From: Salinimicrobium tongyeongense
Lineage (GTDB): Bacteria > Bacteroidota > Bacteroidia > Flavobacteriales > Flavobacteriaceae
DNA: 64,000 bases
Assembly: GCF_026109735.1 (NCBI RefSeq)
Contig: NZ_CP069620.1
Span: 930,001 to 994,000 of the forward strand
Direction of reading: 5' to 3'
Made by a program: the position numbers and the translations under genes. Shown here piece by piece: positions 46,406 to 54,966 of the stretch (position 1 is the stretch's first letter; each line of letters starts with the position of its first letter). The notes under the pieces were generated by a model that was not told the DNA's origin, did not search any database, and was given only the letters and a program-made list of their open reading frames with translations.

Positions 46406-46440
46406 GAGTAGTACGGAGAGCACATTTTCTCCTGCTACTC
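46406..46440. other. Imperfect hairpin between the SdiA-regulated-like and VTT genes
   Basis: GAGTAG and GGAGA pair with TCTCC and CTACTC around a short loop. No T-run follows on the plus strand, so it may be an mRNA processing or stabilising structure rather than a terminator. Confidence 0.35.
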
Positions 46441-46483
46441 AAAAAGGCGCAGAGCCTATTATGACTAAGCCCAACAAAATCTT

Positions 46484-47212
46484 ATGGAAAAACAACAATC
46501 AATTGAAACTGCATCGGTAAAGCAGAGTAAACTTCCGCTTTATATATCGGCTGCTATTATCATATCTGTTGTCCTTGCCTACTTCTTTATTCCCGGCGTA
46601 CAATCCTGGCTTTCTGAAGCATGGAACGTGCTTACCAGTGACGACAATGCCCGCATAAAAGAATGGGTGGGAAATTTTGGCTGGTTTGGGCCGGTAGTCC
46701 TGGTGCTTACCATGATCGCCCAAATGTTCCTGCTGGTTATTCCTACCATAGCCCTCATGGTGGTTTCGGTATTGGCCTACGGGCCGGTTTGGGGGAGCGT
46801 TATCATCCTGGTTTCGGTATTTTCAGCCTCATCTGTGGGTTATTTTATTGGGCGCTACTTTGGGCCTGTGATCGTGGAGAAGCTTATTGGCCACAAAAAT
46901 GAAAAAAAGATAAGCGATTTTATAGATGATTACGGGTTTTGGGCCGTTATAGTGACTCGGCTTAACCCCTTTCTTTCTAATGATGCCATTAGTTTTGTGG
47001 CCGGCATCCTCAAGATGGGCTACTGGAAATTTATTGGCGCCACTATGGTAGGCATCGCGCCACTCACGCTTTTTATTGCTATTATTGGAAAAAGTACTGA
47101 TGCTCTTAAATCAGGACTCTTATATGGTTCAATTATTAGTTTAATCCTCTTTGGCCTGTACGTGTACTGGGACAGGAAAAAAAGAAAATCAGGTAAAAAA
47201 TCTCACGCATAG
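46484..47212 (+). CDS. VTT-domain (TVP38/TMEM64, DedA-like) membrane protein
   Basis: This 242-residue inner-membrane protein has about six hydrophobic segments. The VTT signature region is visible: FIGRYFGPVIVEKLIG and the re-entrant loop with LNPFLSNDAISFVAGILKMGYWKF. Family members are implicated in lipid scrambling and membrane homeostasis. It is followed after 3 bp by a DUF2490 gene, so the two are probably co-expressed. Confidence 0.85.
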   Translation: MEKQQSIETASVKQSKLPLYISAAIIISVVLAYFFIPGVQSWLSEAWNVLTSDDNARIKEWVGNFGWFGPVVLVLTMIAQMFLLVIPTIALMVVSVLAYGPVWGSVIILVSVFSASSVGYFIGRYFGPVIVEKLIGHKNEKKISDFIDDYGFWAVIVTRLNPFLSNDAISFVAGILKMGYWKFIGATMVGIAPLTLFIAIIGKSTDALKSGLLYGSIISLILFGLYVYWDRKKRKSGKKSHA

Positions 47213-47215
47213 CCC

Positions 47216-47896
47216 ATGAAACCTTTTAATGTAAACCGAACTGCAGTTCTTATTTTCTTCATCTTTTCAGGTTTGAACCTGGCTTATTCACAGGATCAAC
47301 AGTCCTGGTATTACGAAAATGAGTTTGATGTCTCTATTCCCGTTCAGGAAAAATGGACTATGGAAGTAGGAGTTGGGAACCGCGGACTCCTTCAGGAGCG
47401 GGAAAATGGAGAGCAAGTATCGGGTTATGAGCACCAGCACCTCGAACTTAATTATTTCGCAAATTACAACCTTCGGGAAGCTTCTGTTTTGAGCCTGGGC
47501 CTTAGATACCGTTTTAAAGAACTCTTTGATGATTCCGAAACAAATGAATTCCGAATTATTGAACAACTGGAGCTGAAGCCGCTTAATTCGGCCTTATCAC
47601 ACAGGTTTCGGCTTGAGCAGCGGTTCAGGGAAGAAGTGACGCACCGGGGCCGCTATGAATTGGGCTTTTCGACCCCCATAAACGACGAACTTTCTTTTGA
47701 AGCCGCCACAGAAGCCCTTTACTCCGTTACCGTACACTTCAAACCCGAAGCCGAGCAGCGGTTCTCTATAGGGCTCAAAAACAGCTCTTTTAAAGACCTG
47801 GATCTTGGCCTTAGCGTGGAATACAGAATGGAAAATTATGCGCGCGACCTTGCGCATGAATTCTTTTTAGGAACCGGGCTATCGCTTTCCCTCTAG
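47216..47896 (+). CDS. DUF2490 family outer-membrane protein
   Basis: This 226-residue protein has a signal peptide ending near AYSQ. The rest alternates short amphipathic strands (WYYENEFDVSIPVQEKWTMEVGVGNRG, HRFRLEQRFRE, FEAATEALYS), which is typical of DUF2490 and of a small outer-membrane barrel. It ends soon after HEFFLGTGLSLSL. Function is unknown. It probably forms an operon with the VTT protein. Confidence 0.8.
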   Translation: MKPFNVNRTAVLIFFIFSGLNLAYSQDQQSWYYENEFDVSIPVQEKWTMEVGVGNRGLLQERENGEQVSGYEHQHLELNYFANYNLREASVLSLGLRYRFKELFDDSETNEFRIIEQLELKPLNSALSHRFRLEQRFREEVTHRGRYELGFSTPINDELSFEAATEALYSVTVHFKPEAEQRFSIGLKNSSFKDLDLGLSVEYRMENYARDLAHEFFLGTGLSLSL

Positions 47897-48200
47897 AACA
47901 ATCGGTATTGCCCGCCCTCTACTCTGGCGGAAACCTTCAGGCTTCGGCTAAGGTTTTTCTTGCATTTTTTTCGGAAAAGATCTCTTCTGAAAAATTTCTT
48001 TTGCTGAAGTTCTCCTGAAAGCTTCAGAAAATATAATCATGCAGGAAGCTTATCCTTCAGTAAAAACTTCAGCATAAAATGCCATTTTTGAGAGCTAAGC
48101 TGCCTGATGCTTGTTTCAGCAAAGAAAACATTTGTTTCAATCTCTTTTTTGGGTTATATTAAGATCGTTTAAAACCCGATTTTAATTTAAAATATACCTC
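47897..48200. other. Intergenic region with nested inverted repeats upstream of the S9 peptidase
   Basis: No ORF is supported in these 304 bp. A 10-bp perfect inverted repeat (TGCTGAAGTT at 48002-48011, AACTTCAGCA at 48065-48074) encloses smaller CTGAA/TTCAG hairpins. An AAAATGCCATTTT palindrome follows at 48076-48088. Confidence 0.5.
48002..48074. repeat. Long-range inverted repeat with inner hairpins
   Basis: TGCTGAAGTT (48002-48011) and AACTTCAGCA (48065-48074) are exact complements 53 nt apart. CTGAA-AGC-TTCAG forms a small inner hairpin. It may be a REP-like element or an mRNA structure. Confidence 0.4.
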
Positions 48201-50189
48201 ATGAAAGGAAAACTGACTATACTCTTGCTGCTCATTACCCAATGTATTGTTGCCCAGCAAAATGTACTCACCCCCCAAGATGTGGCTAAACTGGAATATG
48301 TGACCAGCGCGGTTATTGCGCCAGAAGGAGACAGGATCATTTACCAGAAGGTGGTTCCGGCAGATCCGCTTCAAAAGAATGTCCCGGCCAGCACCCACCT
48401 TTATGTTTACGATGTAAAATCGCAAACTTCAACGCCTTTGGTGACAGAATACAGTACCTCAAATTTGAGGTACAGGCCGGGACAGAATAGCATTACTTTT
48501 TTGACCCGTCAAAAAGGGGATTCTGCGACCTCCCTTTACGAAATCCCTGTGGGAGGCGGAACTCCACAAAAGATCTTTGAGTTTGAATCTTCCATTTCTT
48601 CTTATGACTGGCATCCGCAGGGGCAAAAACTGGTCTTCACCTCCAGGGTCACGGGCGATGATGAAAAATCAGGTTTACCTTATGAGCCGGAAATTTATGA
48701 AACCAATCTTACCAATTCCTCTGCTTTTGTTGCCGATTTAAGCGGGGGCCAGCCCGATAAATTGCAGGTGGAAGGAAATGTTACCGGCGCGCAATGGAGC
48801 CCAGACGGCACAAAGCTGGCCGTTAGCGCTGCCCCTTCATCGCTGGTCGATGACTTCTATACAAGCCAGAAAATATATATTGTCAACCCGCAATCACTGG
48901 ATGTTACTGCACAGGTTGAACATAAGGCCAAGCTGGGCGCCCTAAAATGGAGCCCAAATTCTGAAAAAATTGCATTCATAGCAGGAAAGGATGAAAACGA
49001 CCCTATTGACGGGCGCATTTTTATAGTTAAGGCTACCGGCGGTTCACCACAAATCCTGCAACAGGATTTTAAAGGCATGTTCCACGATCTTGACTGGAGA
49101 GACAACAAGACCCTGAGCTTTCTTGCAAGTGAAGGCGTTTACAGCAGCCTTGGTACCCTGAAATTAGACGGTAAAATGCAAAAGCTTTACAGTGACAATA
49201 ACGTAAATGTTACTTCCTTTTCACAAAATGCCAAAAATGAGATTGCTTTTGTAGGGAACACCGCTCAACATCCGGGAGAACTTTTTCTTCTGAAAAAAGC
49301 AAATGCTGATGCTAAAAAGCTTACCGATTCAAACCCCTGGTTAAAAGATGAAACTTTTGGAGAGCAGGAAGTAATCACTTACAAAGCTGCTGACGGGTTG
49401 GAAATTCAGGGAATATTAATTCATCCTGTGAACAATTCGGGGAAAAAACCTTTGATCACTGTGGTTCATGGAGGGCCCGAAGCGCATTACGACAATGGCT
49501 GGCTTACCAATTACAGCATGCCCGGCCAGGTTGGTGCCGGTGATGGTTATGCGGTGTTTTATCCAAATTACAGAGGAAGCACCGGCCGCGGGGTAGAATT
49601 TGCCATTTCGAGTCAGGGCGATCCCGGCGGAAAAGAATTTGATGATATTATTGACGGCATAGATTATCTTATTGAAAATCAAAATGTAGACGAAGACAGG
49701 GTTGGCGTTACCGGCGGATCTTACGGAGGTTATGCCACCGCCTGGATGTCTACCCGCCATACCGGGAGGTTTGCTGCCGGGGTAATGTCGGTTGGAATTA
49801 GTAATAATATCTCAAAATGGGGAACCAGTGATATTCCTGAAGAGATGTTTTTAGTGCACAGCCGAAAAAGGATTTGGGATGACTATCAGTTTTTTCTGGA
49901 GCGCAGCCCCATTTTTTATGCAGACCAGGCAAAAACCCCACTTTTGATCCTGCACGGGAAAGAGGATACGCGCGTAGATCCGGGCCAGTCATATGAACTG
50001 TACCGCCATATTAAAACCAGGACCGATACGCCCGTAAGGCTTGTTCTCTATCCCGGAGAAGGTCATGGAAACCGAAATTCTACCGCCAGGTATGACTTCA
50101 ACCTAAGAATGATGCGCTGGTTTAACACCTATTTGAAAAACAAAGACAGTGAAATGCCTGAAACTCATCTTGCTCCTGCCGGTAAATAA
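48201..50189 (+). CDS. S9-family prolyl oligopeptidase-like peptidase, secreted
   Basis: A 662-residue protein with signal peptide ending near CIVAQ. Residues about 40-385 form a WD40/TolB-like propeller (WSPDGTKLAV, WSPNSEKIAF) and 400-660 an alpha/beta-hydrolase. The catalytic triad reads Ser in GVTGGSYGGYATAW, Asp in GKEDTRVDPGQSYELY and His in YPGEGHGNRN. It likely trims peptides in the periplasm. It stands alone between an inverted-repeat region and the terminator at 50336. Confidence 0.92.
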   Translation: MKGKLTILLLLITQCIVAQQNVLTPQDVAKLEYVTSAVIAPEGDRIIYQKVVPADPLQKNVPASTHLYVYDVKSQTSTPLVTEYSTSNLRYRPGQNSITFLTRQKGDSATSLYEIPVGGGTPQKIFEFESSISSYDWHPQGQKLVFTSRVTGDDEKSGLPYEPEIYETNLTNSSAFVADLSGGQPDKLQVEGNVTGAQWSPDGTKLAVSAAPSSLVDDFYTSQKIYIVNPQSLDVTAQVEHKAKLGALKWSPNSEKIAFIAGKDENDPIDGRIFIVKATGGSPQILQQDFKGMFHDLDWRDNKTLSFLASEGVYSSLGTLKLDGKMQKLYSDNNVNVTSFSQNAKNEIAFVGNTAQHPGELFLLKKANADAKKLTDSNPWLKDETFGEQEVITYKAADGLEIQGILIHPVNNSGKKPLITVVHGGPEAHYDNGWLTNYSMPGQVGAGDGYAVFYPNYRGSTGRGVEFAISSQGDPGGKEFDDIIDGIDYLIENQNVDEDRVGVTGGSYGGYATAWMSTRHTGRFAAGVMSVGISNNISKWGTSDIPEEMFLVHSRKRIWDDYQFFLERSPIFYADQAKTPLLILHGKEDTRVDPGQSYELYRHIKTRTDTPVRLVLYPGEGHGNRNSTARYDFNLRMMRWFNTYLKNKDSEMPETHLAPAGK

Positions 50190-50335
50190 GTAAAAGAGAA
50201 TTTGGACCTGTTAAGCTGAAGCCGTAACTGAAAGCCGGGAAATCCCAGACATCACCCTTCAGAAATGGCATTTTTCACAGCTATTTTGTGACAGGGTTTA
50301 AATTTCAGGGGTTCGATTATTTCCTTCAGCTTAAA

Positions 50336-50373
50336 AAAAGCTTGTCTAAAAATGCCTTTTTAGACAAGCTTTT
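50336..50373 (+). terminator. Intrinsic terminator downstream of the S9 peptidase
   Basis: A perfect 17-bp stem (AAAAGCTTGTCTAAAAA with its complement) around loop TGCC ends in a T-run. It is 147 bp after the peptidase stop and 62 bp before the KdpD-like gene. Confidence 0.85.
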
Positions 50374-50434
50374 TTATGTACTGTTTCTAAACTAACTCGC
50401 GAGGCATGTTTATATTTGAAGAAAATTAAGCCTG

Positions 50435-51511
50435 GTGGAGCATGTAAAAAAGTTAGAGAACAATCAAAGTCTGCAGTACATCATAGGCCTGGGCTGCATT
50501 TTTCTTGTTTCACTAATCTGCTATTTATTCATCAATATTATTGGCTATCATGTTGTAGCCCTTATTTTGCTGCTGGCGGTCTCAGTACTGGCCATGTTTC
50601 TGGAAACATTTCCGATAGTAATTATAGCCATTGCAAGTGCCTTAATCTGGAATTTCCTATTCATCCAGCCACGTTCTACCCTTAGCATCACCACTCCCGA
50701 AGACGCCCTGCTCTTTCTTATGTATTTTGTGGTGGCCGTGATGAATGGCGTCTTTACTTCCAGGATAAGAAAAGCAGAGGCCGTGGCAAGGCAGCGAAAA
50801 GAAAAAGAAAAGACGTTACAGCTTTACAATACCCTGCTCAATTCGCTTTCGCATGAGCTAAAAACGCCGATCTCGACCATAATTGGAGCTGTAGATACCC
50901 TTAAGATGAATTCCGGAAAGATTTCTGAAGACAACAAAACCGAACTGTACAGCGAGATAGAACTTGCCGGTAACAGGCTGCACAGGCAGGTAAACAACCT
51001 TTTGAGCATGAGCCGCCTGGAATCAAATTTCTTCAGGCTTCAGCTGGACTGGTATGACATAAAGGAAATTGTCAACACCGTAATTGTCAATAATCCAAAA
51101 GAATCTCATAAGATCAATCTTTTGTCTTCCGAAGATCTTCCGCTATTTAAGATTGACGGCCCATTAATTGAACAGGTGATACACAATATTGTTCACAATG
51201 CGCTGGAATATACCCCTGCCGGCTCAGAAATAAATATTTCGGTTAATTTTGAAGCCGGAAGCCTTGTTATTCAAATTTGTGACAATGGCCGTGGCTTTCC
51301 AGAAGACAAACTTGAACAGGTGTTCGAAAAGTTTTACCGGCTTCCGGATACCGCAACAGGCGGCACAGGGTTAGGGCTTTCTATTGCAAGAGGTTTTACA
51401 AATGCCCATAACGGCACTATTACATTAGAAAATTTAAGTTCGGGAGGCGCAAAATTCACTATTTCTATTCCTGCTGAAGTTACCACCTTAAATATGATGC
51501 AAGATGAATAA
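50435..51511 (+). CDS. KdpD-like sensor histidine kinase (C-terminal half only)
   Basis: This 358-residue kinase starts at GTG 50435. Residues about 15-105 form the four-helix DUF4118 membrane domain of KdpD (LIWNFLFIQPRSTLSITTPEDALLFLMYF). HisKA (LLNSLSHELKTPISTIIGAVDTL) and HATPase (NIVHNALEYTPAGSEI, GGTGLGLSIARGF) follow. The N-terminal KdpD nucleotide-binding and Usp domains of the long form are absent. It overlaps the KdpE-like gene by 8 bp. Lying next to trkH/trkA rather than kdpFABC, it probably controls Trk-type potassium uptake. Confidence 0.9.
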   Translation: MEHVKKLENNQSLQYIIGLGCIFLVSLICYLFINIIGYHVVALILLLAVSVLAMFLETFPIVIIAIASALIWNFLFIQPRSTLSITTPEDALLFLMYFVVAVMNGVFTSRIRKAEAVARQRKEKEKTLQLYNTLLNSLSHELKTPISTIIGAVDTLKMNSGKISEDNKTELYSEIELAGNRLHRQVNNLLSMSRLESNFFRLQLDWYDIKEIVNTVIVNNPKESHKINLLSSEDLPLFKIDGPLIEQVIHNIVHNALEYTPAGSEINISVNFEAGSLVIQICDNGRGFPEDKLEQVFEKFYRLPDTATGGTGLGLSIARGFTNAHNGTITLENLSSGGAKFTISIPAEVTTLNMMQDE

Positions 51512-52181
51512 AGGGGAGATCCTTATTATTGATGATGAGCCGCAAATAAGAAAGCTGCTGAAGATTGTTCTTGAAAGCAATGATTACAAAGTGGTGCAGG
51601 CTGTTGATGGAATGGAAGGTTTGCACCTCGCCGCCAATCATTCTCCCGAACTCATTATCCTGGACCTGGGTTTACCCGACAGGAGCGGCCATGAAATCTT
51701 AAAAGATTTGCGAAACTGGTTCGAAAAATCAATCATTATACTCTCGGTACTCGATTCGGAAGAAGATATTGTAAAAGCTTTGGACAATGGTGCAACAGAT
51801 TATCTTACCAAGCCTTTTAGAACCGGAGAACTACTGGCAAGAATTCGCTCTTCCATGCGCCTTAACCAAAATATTGAATTGCAACAAACAATTTGCGCAG
51901 ACGACCTGGAAATTGACCTTACCTCACGGAATGTTTATAAAGATAAGGAGATGGTAAAACTCACCTCTACCGAATACAACCTCCTGGTTCTCCTTGCAAA
52001 AAATCAGGGCAGGGTACTTACTCACCAGTACCTCCTGAAAAGCATCTGGGGGCCTGGCGCTCAAACCGAAACCCAGTATTTACGGGTATTTATAGCCCAG
52101 TTGAGAAAAAAGCTTGAGAAAGACCCCAACAAGCCACAACATTTTATTACCGAAAGCGGGGTGGGCTACAGGTTTTTATAA
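51504..52181 (+). CDS. KdpE-like OmpR-family response regulator
   Basis: A 225-residue regulator with acidic pair DDE near residue 10, phospho-Asp in LIILDLGLPDRSG, Lys in TDYLTKPFRTGE, and a winged helix (VKLTSTEYNLLVLLAKNQGRVLTHQYLLKSIWG). The start overlaps the kinase end. It is closest in motifs to KdpE. The likely targets are the trk genes just downstream. Confidence 0.92.
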   Translation: MNKGEILIIDDEPQIRKLLKIVLESNDYKVVQAVDGMEGLHLAANHSPELIILDLGLPDRSGHEILKDLRNWFEKSIIILSVLDSEEDIVKALDNGATDYLTKPFRTGELLARIRSSMRLNQNIELQQTICADDLEIDLTSRNVYKDKEMVKLTSTEYNLLVLLAKNQGRVLTHQYLLKSIWGPGAQTETQYLRVFIAQLRKKLEKDPNKPQHFITESGVGYRFL

Positions 52182-52241
52182 TCTTTATAAAATCTTTATA
52201 CCTATCTCCTAATCTTTACACTCTCCTTATATTATCCAAAT

Positions 52242-52249
52242 TACCTTTG
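52242..52249 (+). promoter_or_regulatory. Putative -7 element of the small-ORF/trk operon
   Basis: TACCTTTG matches TAnnTTTG exactly and ends 12 bases before the small-ORF ATG, implying a very short leader. A clear -33 TTG is lacking, as may be expected if the neighbouring response regulator activates it. Confidence 0.5.
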
Positions 52250-52261
52250 TTGTTCTTTTTT

Positions 52262-52414
52262 ATGGAGAAGAACACGGGAACATCCAGGCACAGCAATAAA
52301 ATAACTCTTCAAACACTAGCAGTGGGTGAAGATGATCCTGATGTTTGCACCTGTTCAGTGCAAATGACCTGTAAGCCTTGCAATAACCGGAAAGAACTAA
52401 TTCCTCAAATTTGA
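52262..52414 (+). CDS. Small cysteine-rich ORF (50 aa) coupled to trkH
   Basis: ATG 52262 to TGA 52414 encodes 50 residues with no signal peptide. Four cysteines are clustered near the C-terminus as CxC-x5-CxxC (VCTCSVQMTCKPC), a pattern that could hold zinc or another metal or form disulfides. Its stop codon overlaps the TTG start of trkH (TTGA at 52411-52414), so ribosomes finishing here could re-initiate on trkH. An exact -7 promoter element lies just upstream. I do not recognise a family. A regulatory leader peptide or a small Trk partner are both possible. Confidence 0.55.
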   Translation: MEKNTGTSRHSNKITLQTLAVGEDDPDVCTCSVQMTCKPCNNRKELIPQI

Positions 52415-54201
52415 ATTTTCCAAACCTTCAAAAACGGGAAAAAATCGAAAGGAGGCTCAGCATTTTAAAAAGGTCCTCTTTTTTGCTCAGTCTGTTTACA
52501 GTTTGCCTGATCGTATTTGACCTTGGCTTCACCCATAGATCTGAAACCGAACTTTATCTCACCGATTTTTACCTTATCGCGCTGCTCGTAGGAAGCACAA
52601 CAATCCTGGTAAGGTATGGGGTTTCCCGACAAAAGTTCCCTCTTAAGGTGCGGTTCTTTGACAGCACGATTTTTATTTTGAATATTTTATTGATCGTTGT
52701 AAGACTTGATCTTTCGCTGGAACTTGTGCCATTCCTGGAGTTTTTCAACAACATGGGCTGGCTCTACCTGGCGTTGTTTATTTATTTTATCAGGGAATTT
52801 TCAGCTATCAGATTAAATTTTAACCGAAAGCTGCTCAACCCTGCACAGTTATTCATGGCCAGCTTTTTAGGCCTTATCTTAATAGGAACTTTACTTCTAA
52901 TGCTGCCCAGGGCTACCCATGAAGGAATTTCGGCCGTAGACGCGCTCTTTACTGCGACAAGTGCTGTTTGCGTCACAGGCTTGATCGTTGTAGATACCGG
53001 CACCTACTTTACCAGCCTGGGACAAACCATTATCCTTATTCTCATTCAGTTAGGCGGCCTGGGGATTATGACTTTTGCCAGTTATTTCTCCTACTTCTTC
53101 CGCGGAAAAAGCTCCTATGAGAACCAGATCATGCTGAAAGACATGACGAATTCTGAAAAAATAGGGGAAGTGTTTAGTGTGCTTAAAAAGATTGTTTTGC
53201 TCACCCTGGCTATAGAAACTATTGGGGCCATACTCGTGTTTGTGAATTTAGATCCGAGCATTGTAAAGGGATTTGTAGATCAGGTATTCTTTTCCATTTT
53301 CCACAGTATTTCCGCTTTCTGCAATGCCGGATTCTCAACGCTTGAAAACAGCCTGTACGAACCGGAATTCAAGTTCAATTATTCCCTTCAGTTAATTATA
53401 GTCTTCCTGTTTATACTGGGAGGAATCGGGTTTCCCATACTTTTTAATTTATATAAGTACTTCACTTATTACTTTAAGAACCAGTATGCCAGGATTCAGC
53501 ATCCTGCAAATTCGGTATACGTGCCGTGGGTGATCAACATAAATACCCGTATCGTTTTAGTAACAACTTCAATTTTGCTGGTGACAGGAACCCTTTTATT
53601 TTACTTTTTTGAATACAATAATACGCTTGATGAACATTCGGAATTTGGCAAGCTGGTGGTATCATTCTTTGGTGCCGCTACTCCAAGAACAGCCGGATTT
53701 AATTCGGTTGACATGAGTGCCCTCAACTTCTCTACCATCATGATTATTTTTATTCTCATGTGGATAGGGGCATCCCCAAGTTCTACTGGAGGAGGGATTA
53801 AGACCAGTACTTTTGCCCTTGCCACGCTCAACTTTATTAGTCTGGCACGAGGCAAAGACAGAGTAGAAGTATTCAGAAGACAAATTTCTGATATTTCCAT
53901 AAGAAGAGCTTTTGCCATCATCTCCCTCTCCTTAATGGTAATAGGGACTTCTATTTTTTTAATTGCATCTTTTGATGAAGAAAAGACACTGTTGAGCATT
54001 GCTTTTGAATGTTTTTCAGCATATAGTACAGTAGGCCTTAGTATTGGGATAACCTCGCAGTTGAGTGAAGCCTCAAAAATGGTAATAATCGCCACAATGT
54101 TCATTGGCCGGGTGAGCATGTTGACCATCCTAATTGCGCTGCTGAGAAGGGTTAAGTATCTTAATTATAAATATCCGCAGGAAGACATATTAATGAACTA
54201 A
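52411..54201 (+). CDS. trkH: TrkH/KtrB-family potassium uptake channel subunit
   Basis: This 596-residue inner-membrane protein has four selectivity-filter loops: TATSAVCVTGLIVVDTG, ISAFCNAGFSTLE, ATPRTAGFNSVD and FSAYSTVGLSIG, each with the key glycine. Extra N-terminal helices (residues 20-110) precede the core. The start is TTG at 52411: an in-frame stop lies at 52384 and there is no ATG or GTG between. It overlaps the small ORF by 4 bp and precedes trkA by 3 bp. It takes up K+ (or Na+) together with TrkA. Confidence 0.92.
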   Translation: MNFPNLQKREKIERRLSILKRSSFLLSLFTVCLIVFDLGFTHRSETELYLTDFYLIALLVGSTTILVRYGVSRQKFPLKVRFFDSTIFILNILLIVVRLDLSLELVPFLEFFNNMGWLYLALFIYFIREFSAIRLNFNRKLLNPAQLFMASFLGLILIGTLLLMLPRATHEGISAVDALFTATSAVCVTGLIVVDTGTYFTSLGQTIILILIQLGGLGIMTFASYFSYFFRGKSSYENQIMLKDMTNSEKIGEVFSVLKKIVLLTLAIETIGAILVFVNLDPSIVKGFVDQVFFSIFHSISAFCNAGFSTLENSLYEPEFKFNYSLQLIIVFLFILGGIGFPILFNLYKYFTYYFKNQYARIQHPANSVYVPWVININTRIVLVTTSILLVTGTLLFYFFEYNNTLDEHSEFGKLVVSFFGAATPRTAGFNSVDMSALNFSTIMIIFILMWIGASPSSTGGGIKTSTFALATLNFISLARGKDRVEVFRRQISDISIRRAFAIISLSLMVIGTSIFLIASFDEEKTLLSIAFECFSAYSTVGLSIGITSQLSEASKMVIIATMFIGRVSMLTILIALLRRVKYLNYKYPQEDILMN

Positions 54202-54204
54202 GCT

Positions 54205-54900
54205 ATGAAATACATCATAATTGGATTGGGGAATTTTGGAGCTTCGCTTGCTGAAAAGCTCACCAAAATGGGCAATGAAGTGATTGGAGTAGACATGAAT
54301 ATGAGCAAGGTTGAAGCCATAAAAGACAAGATCACTCATGCCGTAAACCTAGACTCCACAGATATTACAGCCGTGTCAAGTTTACCCCTTAGCGATACCG
54401 ATATAGTAATTGTGGGCATTGGGGAAGACAAAGGGGCAAACATCATGGCCACTGCTTTAATGAAGCAACTGCATGTTAAACGCCTGATAAGCAGGGCAGT
54501 TTCCCCACTTCAGGAAATGGTGCTAGAAGCTATGGGCGTAGATGAAATCATTCATCCTGAAGAAGAGACCGCAGAAAGATGGGCCAAAAAGCTCAACCTG
54601 CACGGGGTGGTAGACTCTTTTGAGGTTAACCGCGACTACAGTATTATTGAAACTGAGATCCCTGCCGAATTTGACGGAAGAACTCTCGAGGAAATAGGCC
54701 TTAAGAGAAAATATGATATCATTGTTCTCACCACAATCAAGATCACCAGGGAGAAGAACGAGATTGGCACAAACAGGGATGTTTCGACTGTACAGGGGGT
54801 AGCCTCGGCCAAAACGATTTTGCACAAGCACGATATTATGGTGCTCTACGGAAATAACAAGAATTTAAAAAAACTGCTAAAAGATCAGGAAAGATATTAG
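54205..54900 (+). CDS. trkA: TrkA/KtrA-family regulatory subunit
   Basis: A 231-residue cytosolic gating ring subunit with RCK_N Rossmann motif (IIIGLGNFGASLAEKL) and conserved VDMNMSKVEAIKD, and an RCK_C domain (about 140-225). It is half the length of the double-RCK E. coli TrkA and so more like KtrA. It binds nucleotides and gates the adjacent TrkH-like channel. Confidence 0.93.
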   Translation: MKYIIIGLGNFGASLAEKLTKMGNEVIGVDMNMSKVEAIKDKITHAVNLDSTDITAVSSLPLSDTDIVIVGIGEDKGANIMATALMKQLHVKRLISRAVSPLQEMVLEAMGVDEIIHPEEETAERWAKKLNLHGVVDSFEVNRDYSIIETEIPAEFDGRTLEEIGLKRKYDIIVLTTIKITREKNEIGTNRDVSTVQGVASAKTILHKHDIMVLYGNNKNLKKLLKDQERY

Positions 54901-54904
54901 TGTA

Positions 54905-54947
54905 AAACAGGAATATCCAAAACTCTGTGTTCCCGGTATTCCTGTTT
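54905..54947. terminator. Bidirectional terminator between trkA and the curli operon
   Basis: AAACAGGAATA pairs perfectly with TATTCCTGTTT around a 21-nt loop, between the convergent trkA gene and the last gene of the curli operon. Confidence 0.6.
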
Positions 54948-54966
54948 AAATTATTTCTAAGCTCTG

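Noticed and set aside
53601-54128. 175-residue minus-strand ORF inside trkH
   Set aside because: trkH has all four selectivity loops in its own frame; the antisense frame has no recognisable features.
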